From positions 1 to 64,000 of the forward strand of contig JAJTUP010000010.1 in NCBI GenBank assembly GCA_021399435.1: a DNA stretch of 64,000 nt, in the 5' to 3' direction. A program made the translations under genes and the position numbers. This DNA is from Diaporthe sp. PMI_573 (lineage: Eukaryota; Ascomycota; Sordariomycetes; Diaporthales; Diaporthaceae). Numbering within the stretch: position 1 is the first letter of the stretch; every line of letters begins with the position of its first letter. Shown here piece by piece: positions 1 to 11,250 of the stretch. The notes beneath the pieces are model-generated. The model was not told where the DNA came from, ran no database searches, and was given only the letters and a program-made list of their open reading frames with translations.

Positions 1-3000
1 AATAAGGAATGTTGAGTATATATAGACGACAAGGTTAAAGAATAGTACTAACTATAGTAATAGGGATAGATCCTTAGCCCTATAAAGCCTATAATATAGG
101 AAGAAAGTATATAACAGCTTATGGGAGACCTATAGTAATCATAGAGTATTATATGATAAAATATTGAAAGTATTAATAAAGTCCTAGGAAAGGACTATAG
201 ATAGCTAAAAAACTAGACGGGCTGTCTATAAAACCTTAGATAGTAGGAAAAACACCTATAAGGTCCTTATATATAATAAACACTAATAATAACTATCAAT
301 ATTTAAAGATCAGGGTAGAGCTTGGAGCCTACTAGTACTATATATTTATTAATAGTAGAGTATAAGGAAATTTTATCTCTCTAAGGATAGTAAATAGATA
401 CTACCTTATATAGTATAAGAAAAGGGAACCCTATGGACTTAACATAGTTAACGGTATGAAAGTTACTTATAGAAATAGTATTATCAACATAGAGACTAAT
501 CACCTCTAGGTCTAGATCTAGGACTATATTAAGCAACTTTCGTTTAATATTACTAAGATAGTAGATTATTAGTTAATTTTAGGAATACCTTAGTTAAGAA
601 AGAATAATCCTTAGATAGATTAGACTACTAGCTAGATTTACTAGGCAAACCCTGTTAGCTTAGCAAAAGAAATAATTATATATTGTAAGGATGAGTAGAG
701 CTTAGTCCCTGAGGACAGTATTTAAATATATACTTAAACAAGCCTAGTAACTACCTCTTAAGATGGAGAGAAGGACTTAATCCCTAAGTAGGCTTCAGAA
801 CAGCCCCTAAACAAGCTAGCATAATAATAGTATAAACTAGGTAGTCTGCTATAGATTAACGAGAAAAATTCACTATTAAGCCAAACATAACACAAACCTG
901 ATAAAGAAGGTAGTCTGACGTAGACTAATATAAGGAAACGATAAATTATACTTATAATATAAGAATACATTAAGGAGATCTAACAAGCATTAAGATAAAT
1001 ACAAGAGATCTAGCACACGTAATATAAAACAACACCCACGGTCATGGTTACCTTACCTATAGGAACCTTATAATAAGCACTAAAGGCCTAAAGGATTAGC
1101 CTAATAAAGTAAACCAAGCCTATCCTCTAATAATTCATCACCTACTTATAAAAGATTAAGGTAGTAGAGAAGGATCCTTAAGAGCTTATACCTTAAGAAT
1201 ACTATAAGTATACCAAGCTATTCTTAGCAATACTTAATACCAGACTACTTAAATATAATAACTAGAATTACAAGATACCCTTAGAACCTAGGAAGACACC
1301 TAAATTCTCTAAAATCTACAGGCTTAACAAAACATAACTTAAGGTACTTAAGGAGTACCTTGACGAGAACCTAGAAAAAGGTTATATATAACTATCCACT
1401 TTACCTATAAGATATTTGATCTTCTTTATACTAAAGAAGAATAGGAAGCTATGACTTTATGTAGATTATTATTAACTAAATAATATTACTATTAAAAACT
1501 ACTACCTGCTACCTCTAATTAAAGAACTATAAGACTAACTATAAGGAGCTTAATAGTTTATAGCCCTAGACCTTAAGGAAGCCTATAACCTTATTAAAAT
1601 GAAAAAGGGTAAAGAATAGAAAATAGTGTTTTAAATATGCTATGGATATTTTAAGTACCTAGTTATGCTATTTAGATTAACCAACACACTAGCATCATTC
1701 CAAGCTATAATTAATTACATTCTTAAAGAATATTTAGACATTTTTGTAGTTATATACCTAGATAATATCCTTATCTACTCCAAAATATTTGAAGAATATA
1801 AGGAATATATATATAAGATACTATAGAAGCTCTAGGATATAAAACTTCTAGTCAAACTAGAGAAGAACAAGTTTTATATTAAGGAAGTCGACTACCTTAG
1901 ATATACTATCTAGCCTAGGTAAATTACGATATAAACATCTAAGATTAAGGCCATCAAATACTAGCCTATACCTATAAATATTAAGGAAGTTTGAGGATTC
2001 CTTAGATACGTTAACTTCTATAAACAGTTTATTAAAGGTTATAGAGGACTCGCAAAACCTCTTACAAACCTTATTAAGAAGGATAAGGAGTTTTAATAAA
2101 TATAAAAAGTATAAGATACTTTCGATATAATAACCTAAAAGATTTTAGAAGAACTAATACTAGTTAAAGTAGACCCTAATAAGGTCTATAAAGTTAAGAC
2201 CAATACCTTAGACTTTATAATAGGAGGATAACTAGGTTAACAAGATAACTAAGGTAAACTATATCCCATCACATTCTTTTCAAAAAAGCTTAATAAACCA
2301 GAGCTTAATTACCCTATATACAATAAGGAACTTATAATAATAATTAAAGTATTTAAGGAATAGTAGTATTACCTTATAAGAGCTAAGTACCAGGTTTAAG
2401 TCTACACCAACCATAAGAACCTTACATACTTTACAACAATTAAAGAACTCAACAAGCACTAGATTAGATAGGTAAAGTTTTTATTACAATTCAACCTTAG
2501 GATCACCTACCACAAGGGATCTGAGAACAGATAAGCAAATACACTTAGCAGATAACTAGACCACCTATAAGAGGTTTTACTAAAAACACAGAGTATCTTC
2601 CAAGTCACCCTTAATAGAGACTTGTTATAAGAGCCTTGATAACTAGCAATGATACTCTAAGCTAAGGTTAATTCTAGCTAGGAAAACAAGCTTAAAGCAG
2701 CCTACCAGAATATATTTCTGGAAACTAAAGGATAAATAGTAGAAGATAACAGAATGTTATATTAAGGAAGACAACTCCTTGTACCTACGGACCTATAAAA
2801 GGAACTCATTAAACGAATCTACGAAGTTTTAGTATATAGACACCAAGGAATTATAGTAACTATTAAAAGAATTAGATAACACTACTACTTTTTAAAAATA
2901 AAGAAAGAAGTCTAAATAGTTATTTAGGACTATAATACATATTGTAAAAGTAAGACTATAAGGTATAAACCTTACGGCCTGCTATAACCTCTACCAGTAC

Positions 3001-4020
3001 CTGATAGACTATGGTAGTCTATTAGCCTAGACTTTATTATTAAACTACTACTTTTAAAGGAACTAATGACAGGTACCTAGTATAACAGCATTCTAGCTAT
3101 CGTTAACAGATTTACAAAGTATTTTTACTTTCTACTATACAAGGAAGTGAGTAATGTAGACGATCTTGTATATACCTTCCTATGAATAATTATCAGTAAC
3201 TATGGTGTACTATGGGAAATAGTATTAGATAGAGGAATAGTATTCACCTCTAACTTCTAGCAATCACTCATAAGGCAACTTGGTATAAAGTTAAAGCTAT
3301 TCATAGCTTTTTACCCTTAGATGGATAGATAAACTAAAAGACTAAACTAAATTCTAGAACAGTACCTTTATAGTTATATTAACTATAAACAGGATAATTA
3401 GGTATAGTTATTACCCATAGTATAGTTTGCCTACAACAGTATAGATATAGGCACTATAAAGGTCTTACCCTTCTATACAAACTATAGCTACAAACTAGAA
3501 GCCTATAGAGAACCAATCTCTAGGCTAGAAGCATAATCAGCCATAGAAAGGGTAACCAAGATTTAGAATCTTTAGAAAGAGCTTTGGCAAAAACTACTCT
3601 TTATATAAGAATAAATAATAACCTATACTAATAGAAAAAGGTTAAAGGGATTAATTTTAAAGGAGGAGGATAAAGTCTACCTACTCTAGAAAAACATTAA
3701 AACTAAGTAACTAAATAATAAATTAGACTATAAGAAGATTAAACTATTTAAGATTAAAAAGAAACTATTAGATACTAACTTTAGACTTTTATTATTAATG
3801 AAAATATAGATATACCTAGTCTTCTACATATTACTCTTAGAACCAGTACTAGCTAATATATAGCTTGAAATATAGATTAAACTTAACAATAATGAAAAAG
3901 AATAGGAAGTAGAGAAGATTCTTGATTCCAGAACACACAACACCAACACCAAATATCTAGTTAAATGGAAAAGCTATAATAATAAAGACAATACTTAGGA
4001 ACCCTTTAAGAACCTGATGA
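1..4020 (+). mobile_element. RIP-degraded Ty3/Gypsy chromovirus pol relic
   Basis: Forward-strand translation, ignoring stops, gives an ordered set of Gypsy pol motifs. The end of the protease (LILGIP then LRKNNP) lies near 570-630. RT has LYVDYY near 1457-1475 and YLDNILIYS near 1753-1779, in place of the usual YLDDILIYS. RNase H (NKELIIIIKVFKE, YYYL) is near 2320-2375. The integrase zinc-binding segment begins at HQGI near 2840 and its core at SLDFI near 3020, with a FYP/MDR-type remnant near 3310-3340. A chromodomain (VEKILDSR, then YLVKWKSY) lies at about 3900-3990. Tryptophan and glutamine codons are repeatedly TAG/TAA, as expected from C-to-T mutation on both strands. The 5' end is cut by the window edge, so no left LTR can be seen. 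The element cannot encode active protein. Domain order and chromodomain place it in the chromovirus lineage; the family name is unknown. Confidence 0.85.
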
Positions 4021-5054
4021 ATTACTAATGGGTACTACAGGATTTTTAAGGTTAACTAGAAAATCAGCAAGTACCCCTAGACCGTCTAGATCTAGACCTA
4101 AGGAATACTAATTAGAAATTTCTACAGCTCTAAAAGAGTATATATTAGTAATAATCTGAGCCTCCTCCTTATGATGATGCTTTGACTTAGCGTCCTCCTT
4201 ATCTAGCGACTAGATACTATGATGGAATAACTTAGAAGACCGCTTCTTAGCTTGGTATTTTTAGTAATGTAAGTAGGCTAAGTAACCTATGGTGGTTTAT
4301 AACTTTGTTTAAAGTAAAAATAACTCCTTCTTAGTATTAATTTTTTCTTTCTCTAAATACTTTTATTTAGACAACAAGTGTTTTATTATAATAAGTTAGT
4401 AAGAAAGAAAAACTAAGGAAAGAGAAAGGAAACCTATAAGAAGTAGCTACATTATTTCTATTACAAGACTTTCTAGTACAAATATACTTACTATAATACG
4501 AGGACTTAGGGACAATATAATATGTATAATTTGCTTTAAAATAATGAGAACAAGGCATAGTTTTAGATATAACACCTTTTTAGTTAATAAGGTTAGCAAG
4601 GATAGCTTGTTTCTCTAACTTTTTTATATAAGTCTTTTCAACCCAACCTTAGACAATATACGACAACATAGTAGAGGGAATGTAATAAATAGAAGGAAAG
4701 ATATATAAAAGACACGAAAGAAATAGGATAAGAAACTTACCTAAATCTTTAGGGATAAAGAAGTATAGAGGAGGGGAATAATGTTACAACTCTAACAGAA
4801 ATAGGACCAATAGTTAGTTCTATAAAAGAACAACTCTACTAGGCTAGTATACCGGCTAAACGAACAGTATAAGGGACTAAGTCAATAATTACGTAATTGC
4901 TGATTAGATAAGACGGATTGATTGGAGCAACAATTGATTCCAGCAATCTAATACTAAGAAGCGATAGGAGCGACTAGCGTTCCCGACGCTCCCCTATACT
5001 GAATTGCCAGGAGCAACTAGCGCTTTTGGCGAGCCTTACTGAAGAGATGGACAT
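4021..5054. other. A+T-rich flank of the Gypsy relic, no gene
   Basis: No coding region is recognisable. The stretch after the chromodomain probably holds the 3' untranslated part and LTR remains of the Gypsy element, but no second copy is available to define an LTR. From about 4960 the composition becomes less A+T-rich, leading into the left inverted-repeat arm. A short string near 4195 (CTTATCTAGCGACTAGA) recurs in near-identical form near 19,625, which suggests shared repeat ancestry of the two ends of the block. Confidence 0.5.
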
Positions 5055-5798
5055 ATAAGGATCTGAAGGTTGGTGGATCGAATGGGAGTCAGGTAGCAGT
5101 AAGGTGCACTGAGGTCTTGTTGGGACGCTTGAGAATGGTTTGGACAACTTTGCATTGAATTTGAGTGGGCTTCTGTCAGCCCTCCTCACAGTCCCTCCGA
5201 CATCGTCTCAACCCTGGGCACGCTGCGGTTGGATCTGGTGCGCAGATAGGGAGGCCGGAAAATTCGGCCCTCGGACCCACTATCTTTGGCTTTAAATAAC
5301 CAGCCAACCCTAACCCTGACAGTAACCAAACTAAATACAGATAAACTTCAGAAATCAGGCTATCTAATAAACTAGGTTACATGCTTTTTGGGTAAGAAAT
5401 AAGGGGAATGCAGAGGTTCGAAGTTAGGGTCTTACAATAGCCCAAAAAATCGACTCACGGCCACCAAACTCATCTGCCGGCGCGCACGCCACATAGGCAC
5501 TTAGCCGAAAAAGTGCCAAGTCTAGGGTAACTCCCTACGTGAAGTCTAGGGTAACCCCTTACGTGCAGCGCCCACACAAGCGTTTCCGTTTAACAAAGGA
5601 TATACTTGTTACTAGATAGCTAGATAGTGTGGATAGCTTTTTAGTAGTTAATCTAAGTATTTACCCTGAATAGCTTTTATTAGCTTGTAATTATTGTTAG
5701 AAATCCTATTGCTTAATTGACTGCCTTGTTACGTATCTTGGACATAAACCCTGATTTACGGTTTAGAGGACCTAGGAAACCTTGATTATTACAAGGAG
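5055..5798 (+). repeat. Left arm of a long inverted repeat
   Basis: This segment matches the reverse complement of 8044-8660, with mainly C/T and G/A differences. Shared landmarks are CTGAAGGTTGGTGGATCGAA at the outer side, GGCCGGAAAATTCGGCCCTC, CCAACCCTAACCCTGACAGT, GTGCCAAGTCTAGGGTAACT and GGACATAAACCCTGATTTAC at the inner side. The left arm has about 120 bases (about 5605-5725) that the right arm lacks. The arms are clearly richer in G+C than the surrounding RIP-affected DNA. They could be terminal inverted repeats of a DNA transposon or two opposed LTR-type sequences. Confidence 0.8.
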
Positions 5799-8043
5799 GA
5801 GGAAGCCGATAAAGCCGATAATGCTATATAGGAGGACCCTAATAAAGCAAGGCTAAATATACCGGCAAGAAACAAGGCAACAATATCTACAAGGGTTCCC
5901 AACAATATCCCCTATACCCGGCAGGCCCTATTTAACCTCCTCAAGTTTATAGAATACTCTATAAACTATAAGGTCTATAAGATAGCCTGGCAGCGCCTCT
6001 AAGAGATCTTCTCGGACTAGATAATAATTTTTAACTATCTTAAGACCTACTATATTAATAATAACGAGAAGATTGTTGCCAAATAGGCTACCCACCAGAT
6101 CTGTAAAACCCTTAACTTTAACTTATATATAACCTTTTCTACTAAGTAGATATACTAAAAGCTAAAGACTTATTTAGGCCACAGGATAGGAAATCTTCTT
6201 TACTTAGTTAAGGCTATTTACAAGACCCTTATAAATACAGCTTATAATTTCCACTTAGAAGAAGCCCGCCAAAAGATATTATTACTTTAGAAGTTTAATA
6301 GATAAAAGTAGCTTAAGAGGCTTTCTCTCTAAGTCTTATAAGCCATACTTAATCTTCTCGCAAAGATTAGGTAGCAGACACTTATAATACTTTAAAAGAA
6401 GGTTCTATAATATTATAAGACTTTTATAATAATTATACTAAACCTTTATAGGGTCTAGTAGGTAACCTATAGGGTTTATATTAACAATACAGCACAGAGG
6501 GTTAACTTAACTATTTTATGTAAGATATAATAATTTCTACAAGTATAATTACTAGCTGTAAGGCTATCTAGTTATTAGACTAAATACTTAGATTAACGAC
6601 TAAAGAGTCTGTTCTATAAAAGCTATCTACTATAGTAATAGCTATATCCTTATATATTTCGACTCTTTATCTATCCTAGATATTAGATTGCTAAGATTGT
6701 GAGTAATTGTTGCGGTCCTCTCCTATAGTTAACAGGACTGCCGACAGTCTTATCGGTCTACCTCTATAGGTAGGTTTTTAGACCCTAACCCTAGTCTCAG
6801 CGTATTCCGTGACTCTGCCTTAGTGTCGTTTCCTTAACCCTAGTGCCAACAGGTTAGTTTATAACAGCTTTTAGCTATACCTACCCTATCTATACTTAAT
6901 GTAGCTTAATTTATACTAGCTAAATGGCTGATAGAGAAGAGGCAGACCTTTTTCTTAAGAAGGCAGATATATATAAAGTATACTGGCTAGATTGCAACAT
7001 TTTAGCTAAAGACTTGCTCCTTTTAATCCTCTCGCCAAAGAAGGTTATGGCGATAAAAGAACGGCCTTATAAGATGGCTATATTTGCTATAGATGAGAAA
7101 GGCATCTTTAAAAGCTGTGCAAAGGCCGTATTAAGTAAAAAGACTATATTAATAATAACTAGTCTAGGTAATAGGGCTAGCAATAAAACAAGGGTAATAA
7201 CGGCCTCAGTATAGAGGATAAACTCGGCCTTTAAGCATAATAACTTAACCCTTTAGTCCTTAGATAAAGAAGATATCTATAGTAGTAGTATTTGGCGAGA
7301 AGTTATTCGGCAAGACTAGCGGCTAATAGTTAGACTTATAAAGCAAGACAATTATTAACCTTAAAAGTAACGAGCCAAAGGCACAGTATTATCGGCAGCT
7401 ATACCCTTAAGTTTAAAACTAACGGCTAAAAAGCAGCAGACAGGGGCATAGAGGACTGTTAACTAGCTGCTAGTTGTGGACCTTACGACTAATAATGTCG
7501 ACAATAACAGCAAGGATAGCAATAGTACTAAGGAAATGTAAGACACAATTGTCGCTATAGCGCCCGGCTTTATTAACCTATTAGTCGATTAGCTAGATTA
7601 TATAAGTAACGACAAAGGCGACAAAGGCGACAAAGGCAATAAGGGTGACAAGGGCTTTATTTATACTATCTGGCCAAATGTTGGCTATTATTTGCCCTAT
7701 TGCTTGGCCAAATTATGCTTAAATAGGTTTAATAGTACTTAATTTGCTTGATTTAGGCAATGTTTGCTAATACTTAGGTCTAATAGTGCTTATTTGGTAC
7801 CCTTAAGTATGTAGAAATAGTGGCATATAGCAGTATATTAGTTAGTATAATTACGTTAATTATTTATATGGCAAACCTATAGTGTTTTTTAATTTAGGCA
7901 TAGGGGCTAGCATAATTAGTTAGAAAAAGTTGTATGCCCTCCATTAATAGTTGTACAAATTTCCGTTTTCTAAATAAGTATGTTGGGTTTTTGATGTAGA
8001 TACAGGTTTTTATTAGTTTATAAAGTAGGTGCATTTAGAACTA
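5799..8043. mobile_element. Internal part of the inverted-repeat element
   Basis: This is the 2.2 kb between the inverted arms. Forward-strand translation of 5900-6320 gives a stop-broken but protein-like stretch (TRQALFNLLKFIEY, then NYLKTYYINNNEKIVAK). The longest open stretch, 6924-7214, encodes 96 residues without a recognisable domain (VMAIKERPYKMAIFAID within it). Between 7605 and 7660 there is a short GACAAAGGCGACAAAGGC-type tandem. I cannot assign it to a transposase family: no DDE, tyrosine recombinase or RT motif was found. It is most likely the decayed interior of a mobile element. Confidence 0.45.
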
Positions 8044-8660
8044 TAATGATTAAGGTTTCCTGGGTCCTTTAAACCGTAGATCGGGGTTTATGTCCAAGAT
8101 ATATAATAAGGCGGTTATGTTAAACGGAAACGCTTATGTAGGCGCTGCACGTAAAGGGTTACCCTAGACTTTACGTAGAGAGTTACCCTAGACTTGGCAC
8201 TTTTTCGGCTAAGTGCCTATGTGGCGTGCGCGCTGGCAGATGAGTTTGGTGGCCGTGAGCCGATTTTTTGGGCTGTTTTAAGACCCTAACTTCGTACCTC
8301 TGCATTACCCTTATTTCTTACCCAGAAAGTATGTAACTTAGCTCATTAGATAATCTGATTTCTCAAGTTTATCTGTATTTAGTTTGGTTACTGTCAGGGT
8401 TAGGGTTGGCTGGTTATTTAAAGCCAAAGATAGTAGGTCCGAGGGCCGAATTTTCCGGCCTGCGTATCTGCGCACCAGAGCCAACCGCAGCGTGCCCAGG
8501 GTTGAGACGATGTCGGAGGGACTGTGGGGAGGGCTGACAGAAGCCCACTCAAATTCAATGCAAAGTTGTCCAAACCACTCTCAATCGTCCCAACAAGGCC
8601 TCCAGTACACTCTACTGCTACCTGACCCATTCGATCCACTAACCTTCAGATATACCTTAG
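8044..8660 (-). repeat. Right arm of a long inverted repeat
   Basis: Reverse-complement partner of 5055-5798. Read forward it starts with AATGATTAAGGTTTCCTGGG and ends in CTAACCTTCAGATATACC. It contains TTATTTAAAGCC near 8413, a possible TATA-like element that the other arm shares. The arm is about 617 bases and lacks the roughly 120-base segment that is present in the left arm. Immediately outside it the sequence becomes almost pure A/T. Confidence 0.8.
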
Positions 8661-8699
8661 ATACTTTTATTAGAGAAAGATAAGAAGCTTTACTATTAT

Positions 8700-8815
8700 T
8701 AGATAAAGTTATAGTTAAAGTTCTAAAACTATATTATAACTATAAACTATAATACTATAAAAGTATATTATTATAATACTATAAACTATAAAACTATAAA
8801 ACCTTTATACTACAT
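8700..8815. repeat. A/T low-complexity tract of ACTATAA-like units
   Basis: Irregular tandem copies of strings such as ACTATAA and TACTATAAA follow directly after the right inverted arm. The tract is nearly devoid of G and C. It has no coding potential and may be local slippage in RIP-degraded DNA. Confidence 0.6.
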
Positions 8816-9194
8816 TACTAGAATATATAAAATTTTGTTATAACTCTAAATATAATAGACAATTTTATATATGCTATATCGAAAAGCAGCTAATCGTATT
8901 CTTTATATATAAATACCTGTTCCTGCCTTACAAAGTTAATATAGAGATAAAAATATCTCAGCTAAGCATTTAAGACCTTCCAGACAGGAAATTTAAAAAG
9001 CTAATCAAAAAGCAGAAGCTTAAAAAATAGCTTTTAAATCTTATATCTACCAGGCCCCTATCTTTTTAAATAGGGTTACAATCTTTATTTATCGGCATTA
9101 TTGTAATAATTACAGAGAATTTATCAAATAAATAAATTTTATATTTAGACTGAAAATTAAAGTTATTTAATTAACACTGCCTTAAGCTATAGGG

Positions 9195-9965
9195 CAAAGC
9201 AAAAGGATTTATATAGTAACGGTGCTTCTATCTCCCTTGCTAGATTGTGAAACTTTATATTTATTATCGCGCCTAGGGGCCAGGCTTCGCAGAGTAGAAG
9301 AAAGCATTTACTTAGGACGGTAAAGACAGCTCTAAGCTTAAGATAGCTAGGTTACCGGGGCACTACTACGGATTCTCGAGATTAAGAATCAAGCTATAAG
9401 CTTTCTCTTTAAGGCGTCTAGTAATGTAAGTTAGGCAGGCAGTAGTAGAGGTAAAGCAGATAGCGTTAGTAGTTATCTTGGCGTAGATTTATTGCGTAAA
9501 GCGCCAAAGGTTGTAGCAAGCTTTGTCAAACTCTTTTAGATTAGGTAGTTTCTCGCTAAGGATAATAGAGCTGGCACTTGTAATAGGAGTAGGCAGAGAC
9601 GCTCCTTGTAAAGCATCTATAGTATAGTTAATACAGGGACTAGTAGGAACAGGTTTAGTTATAGGTGTCTATATAGTAGGGACAGCGGTATCTAGGAAGC
9701 GGGAGTTTTTAAGTTTAAGACAGATAATCTTCTCCTGGGCAGCATCGTATAGGGCCTTTTGGCAGCGGATTATCCCCTTATTAGCGGCAATGTTGGAGCG
9801 TAGAGAGGTAATAGTGGCGTTATGGTTTAGGGTCTTAAGTTGGGAGGAAGAAACCTTTTGCTCTAAGGTAGACGTGTATTAATTGAGATTCTGCAGGTGA
9901 AGCATCCAGTCAGAAGCATCTTCTGGAGAATCAGTGCTCAGCGGCGGCTGCGGGCGGTTCGACAT
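9195..9965 (-). mobile_element. Retrotransposon gag relic, reverse strand
   Basis: Reading the reverse strand from an ATG at 9965 gives MSNRPQPPLSTDSPEDASDW, then a coiled-coil-like stretch (VSSSQLKTLNHNA). After it comes a region resembling fungal LTR-retrotransposon gag capsids: LPNLKEFDKACYNLWRFT, then ACLTYITRRLKEKAYSLIL. The latter matches the usual pattern of a target-search region followed by a YI.SRL.G.A motif. Several TAA/TAG codons break the frame. No pol follows at lower coordinates, so the element is truncated. The family assignment comes from pattern only. Confidence 0.6.
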
Positions 9966-10896
9966 AATGTCGGCGTCTAAGGGGAGGAGCTACGTAGTAT
10001 CATAGTAGCGGGCCAACGTCAACTAGGCTACTTTTCAAACGCACCGACACCTCCGGTCATAGCGGCATAGACATTTAATCTCCCTCTTTACAGGTATCCT
10101 ATTATAATTAATCTCTCTGCCGCCAGGCTAGAAACAGTATAGCCGACATATATAGCTATCACTGTGGTACAAAGAGTCTAAATCAATTTAATAACCTAAC
10201 GATTATAGTCTAGCAAGTTTCTAAAGAGGTTTTAGTATATAAAAGTTTTACATTAAAGATATTGAATAAATTAGAGCAGATTAATTAATCGCGGCATGTA
10301 ATAAGATATACATTATGTAAAGCAGGCGATTTTAGCTGCATTATCTCTACCCGGAATTGCCGTCTTCTTGCCCTCAGGATTGATTGACACCAACTCTAAA
10401 TTTCCCATCCCTATTTACTAAAAGTTTTCAAGAGACAATTTACTTATTAATGCCGCCTATAACGAACAATTATATTGTATTTATTAAGTTGTTTCGTTTT
10501 TAATCCGTGTATATATACTTCTTAAGCAGTATATAGGCAGTTTCTTTATATAGTGGTAAACGCTTAAATATCTAACGTTTAAAAAAAAATAATGCCGATA
10601 ATAGTAGGTTTAGAATATAATTATCTATAGTACGTGGCCCAAAAAATATTGATAGCCTTGTGATAGCCGTATAGACGAGGCTAGCAAGACTGCTTTTAGC
10701 GGTACTATAGACTAAAACTGTCGATATAAGTAGCCTAAGACTAATCTGCTATAGTAAGTAGGGTAATTAGTTATATGGCAAAGACTAAAATAGTCTCTTA
10801 ACGCGGTCTCTATATAAAATTTAACAATCTTATAGCTATAGTCCTAGTTAATATCTCTTTCCTTTAATATCTATATCGACACATACTTCTATAGGT
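9966..10896. other. A+T-rich repeat remnant, no gene
   Basis: The first 130 bases have near-normal composition and probably form the leader or LTR side of the reverse-strand gag relic. From about 10,080 to 10,896 the sequence is A+T-rich with stops in all frames. I see no gene. Confidence 0.5.
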
Positions 10897-11250
10897 GTAA
10901 GATTGTCCTTATAAGTCGCTTTAATCTAGACCTAGTGAGCATTTTTGGTTCCTACAGGTTATGAGCCCGGATAGCTTAATCAGACTATTTCGCGATCCGG
11001 AGTAATGAATAATTATAGAGGTTTCCTACCCGAAATGCGGGGTTTATTGGCTTTCCTTGCGTGCGGGGTCCTTTACTCCAATAATTAGAAAGGCGTGTAG
11101 CCGAAGCATTACAAAGGCGCGAGGTTCGATCCCCCTGAGCATCAAATTTGTGGGAACCACTGTGTAGCTATATCTGGATTGCGGGGGGCTGTAAGATTGT
11201 CCTTATAAGTCGCTCCAATCCAGACCTAGTGAGCATTTTTGGTTCCTACA
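10897..11250 (+). repeat. 60-bp direct repeat flanking a tRNA-like promoter segment (possible SINE)
   Basis: Two 60-base copies, 10,897-10,956 and 11,191-11,250, differ at only three sites, all C in the second copy and T in the first. Each begins GTAAGATTGTCCTTATAAGT and ends GCATTTTTGGTTCCTACA. Between them, 10,964-10,983 reads GCCCGGATAGCTTAATCAGA, very like the 5' end and A box of a tRNA. At 11,123-11,133 GGTTCGATCCC matches a B box. The A-to-B spacing (about 150 bases) is too long for a plain tRNA, and no cloverleaf closes. A tRNA-derived SINE or a tRNA relic split by an insertion are the best readings. Sequence 11,145-11,180 also resembles part of the reverse complement of the 60-mer. 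Confidence 0.55.

Noticed and set aside
5308..5325. Telomere-like AACCCTAACCCTGAC
   Set aside because: Only two units, inside an inverted-repeat arm and mirrored in the other arm, so it is part of the repeat and not a chromosome end.
10964..11140. Functional tRNA gene
   Set aside because: The A-box-like and B-box-like parts are about 150 bases apart and no acceptor, D, anticodon and T arms pair into a cloverleaf.
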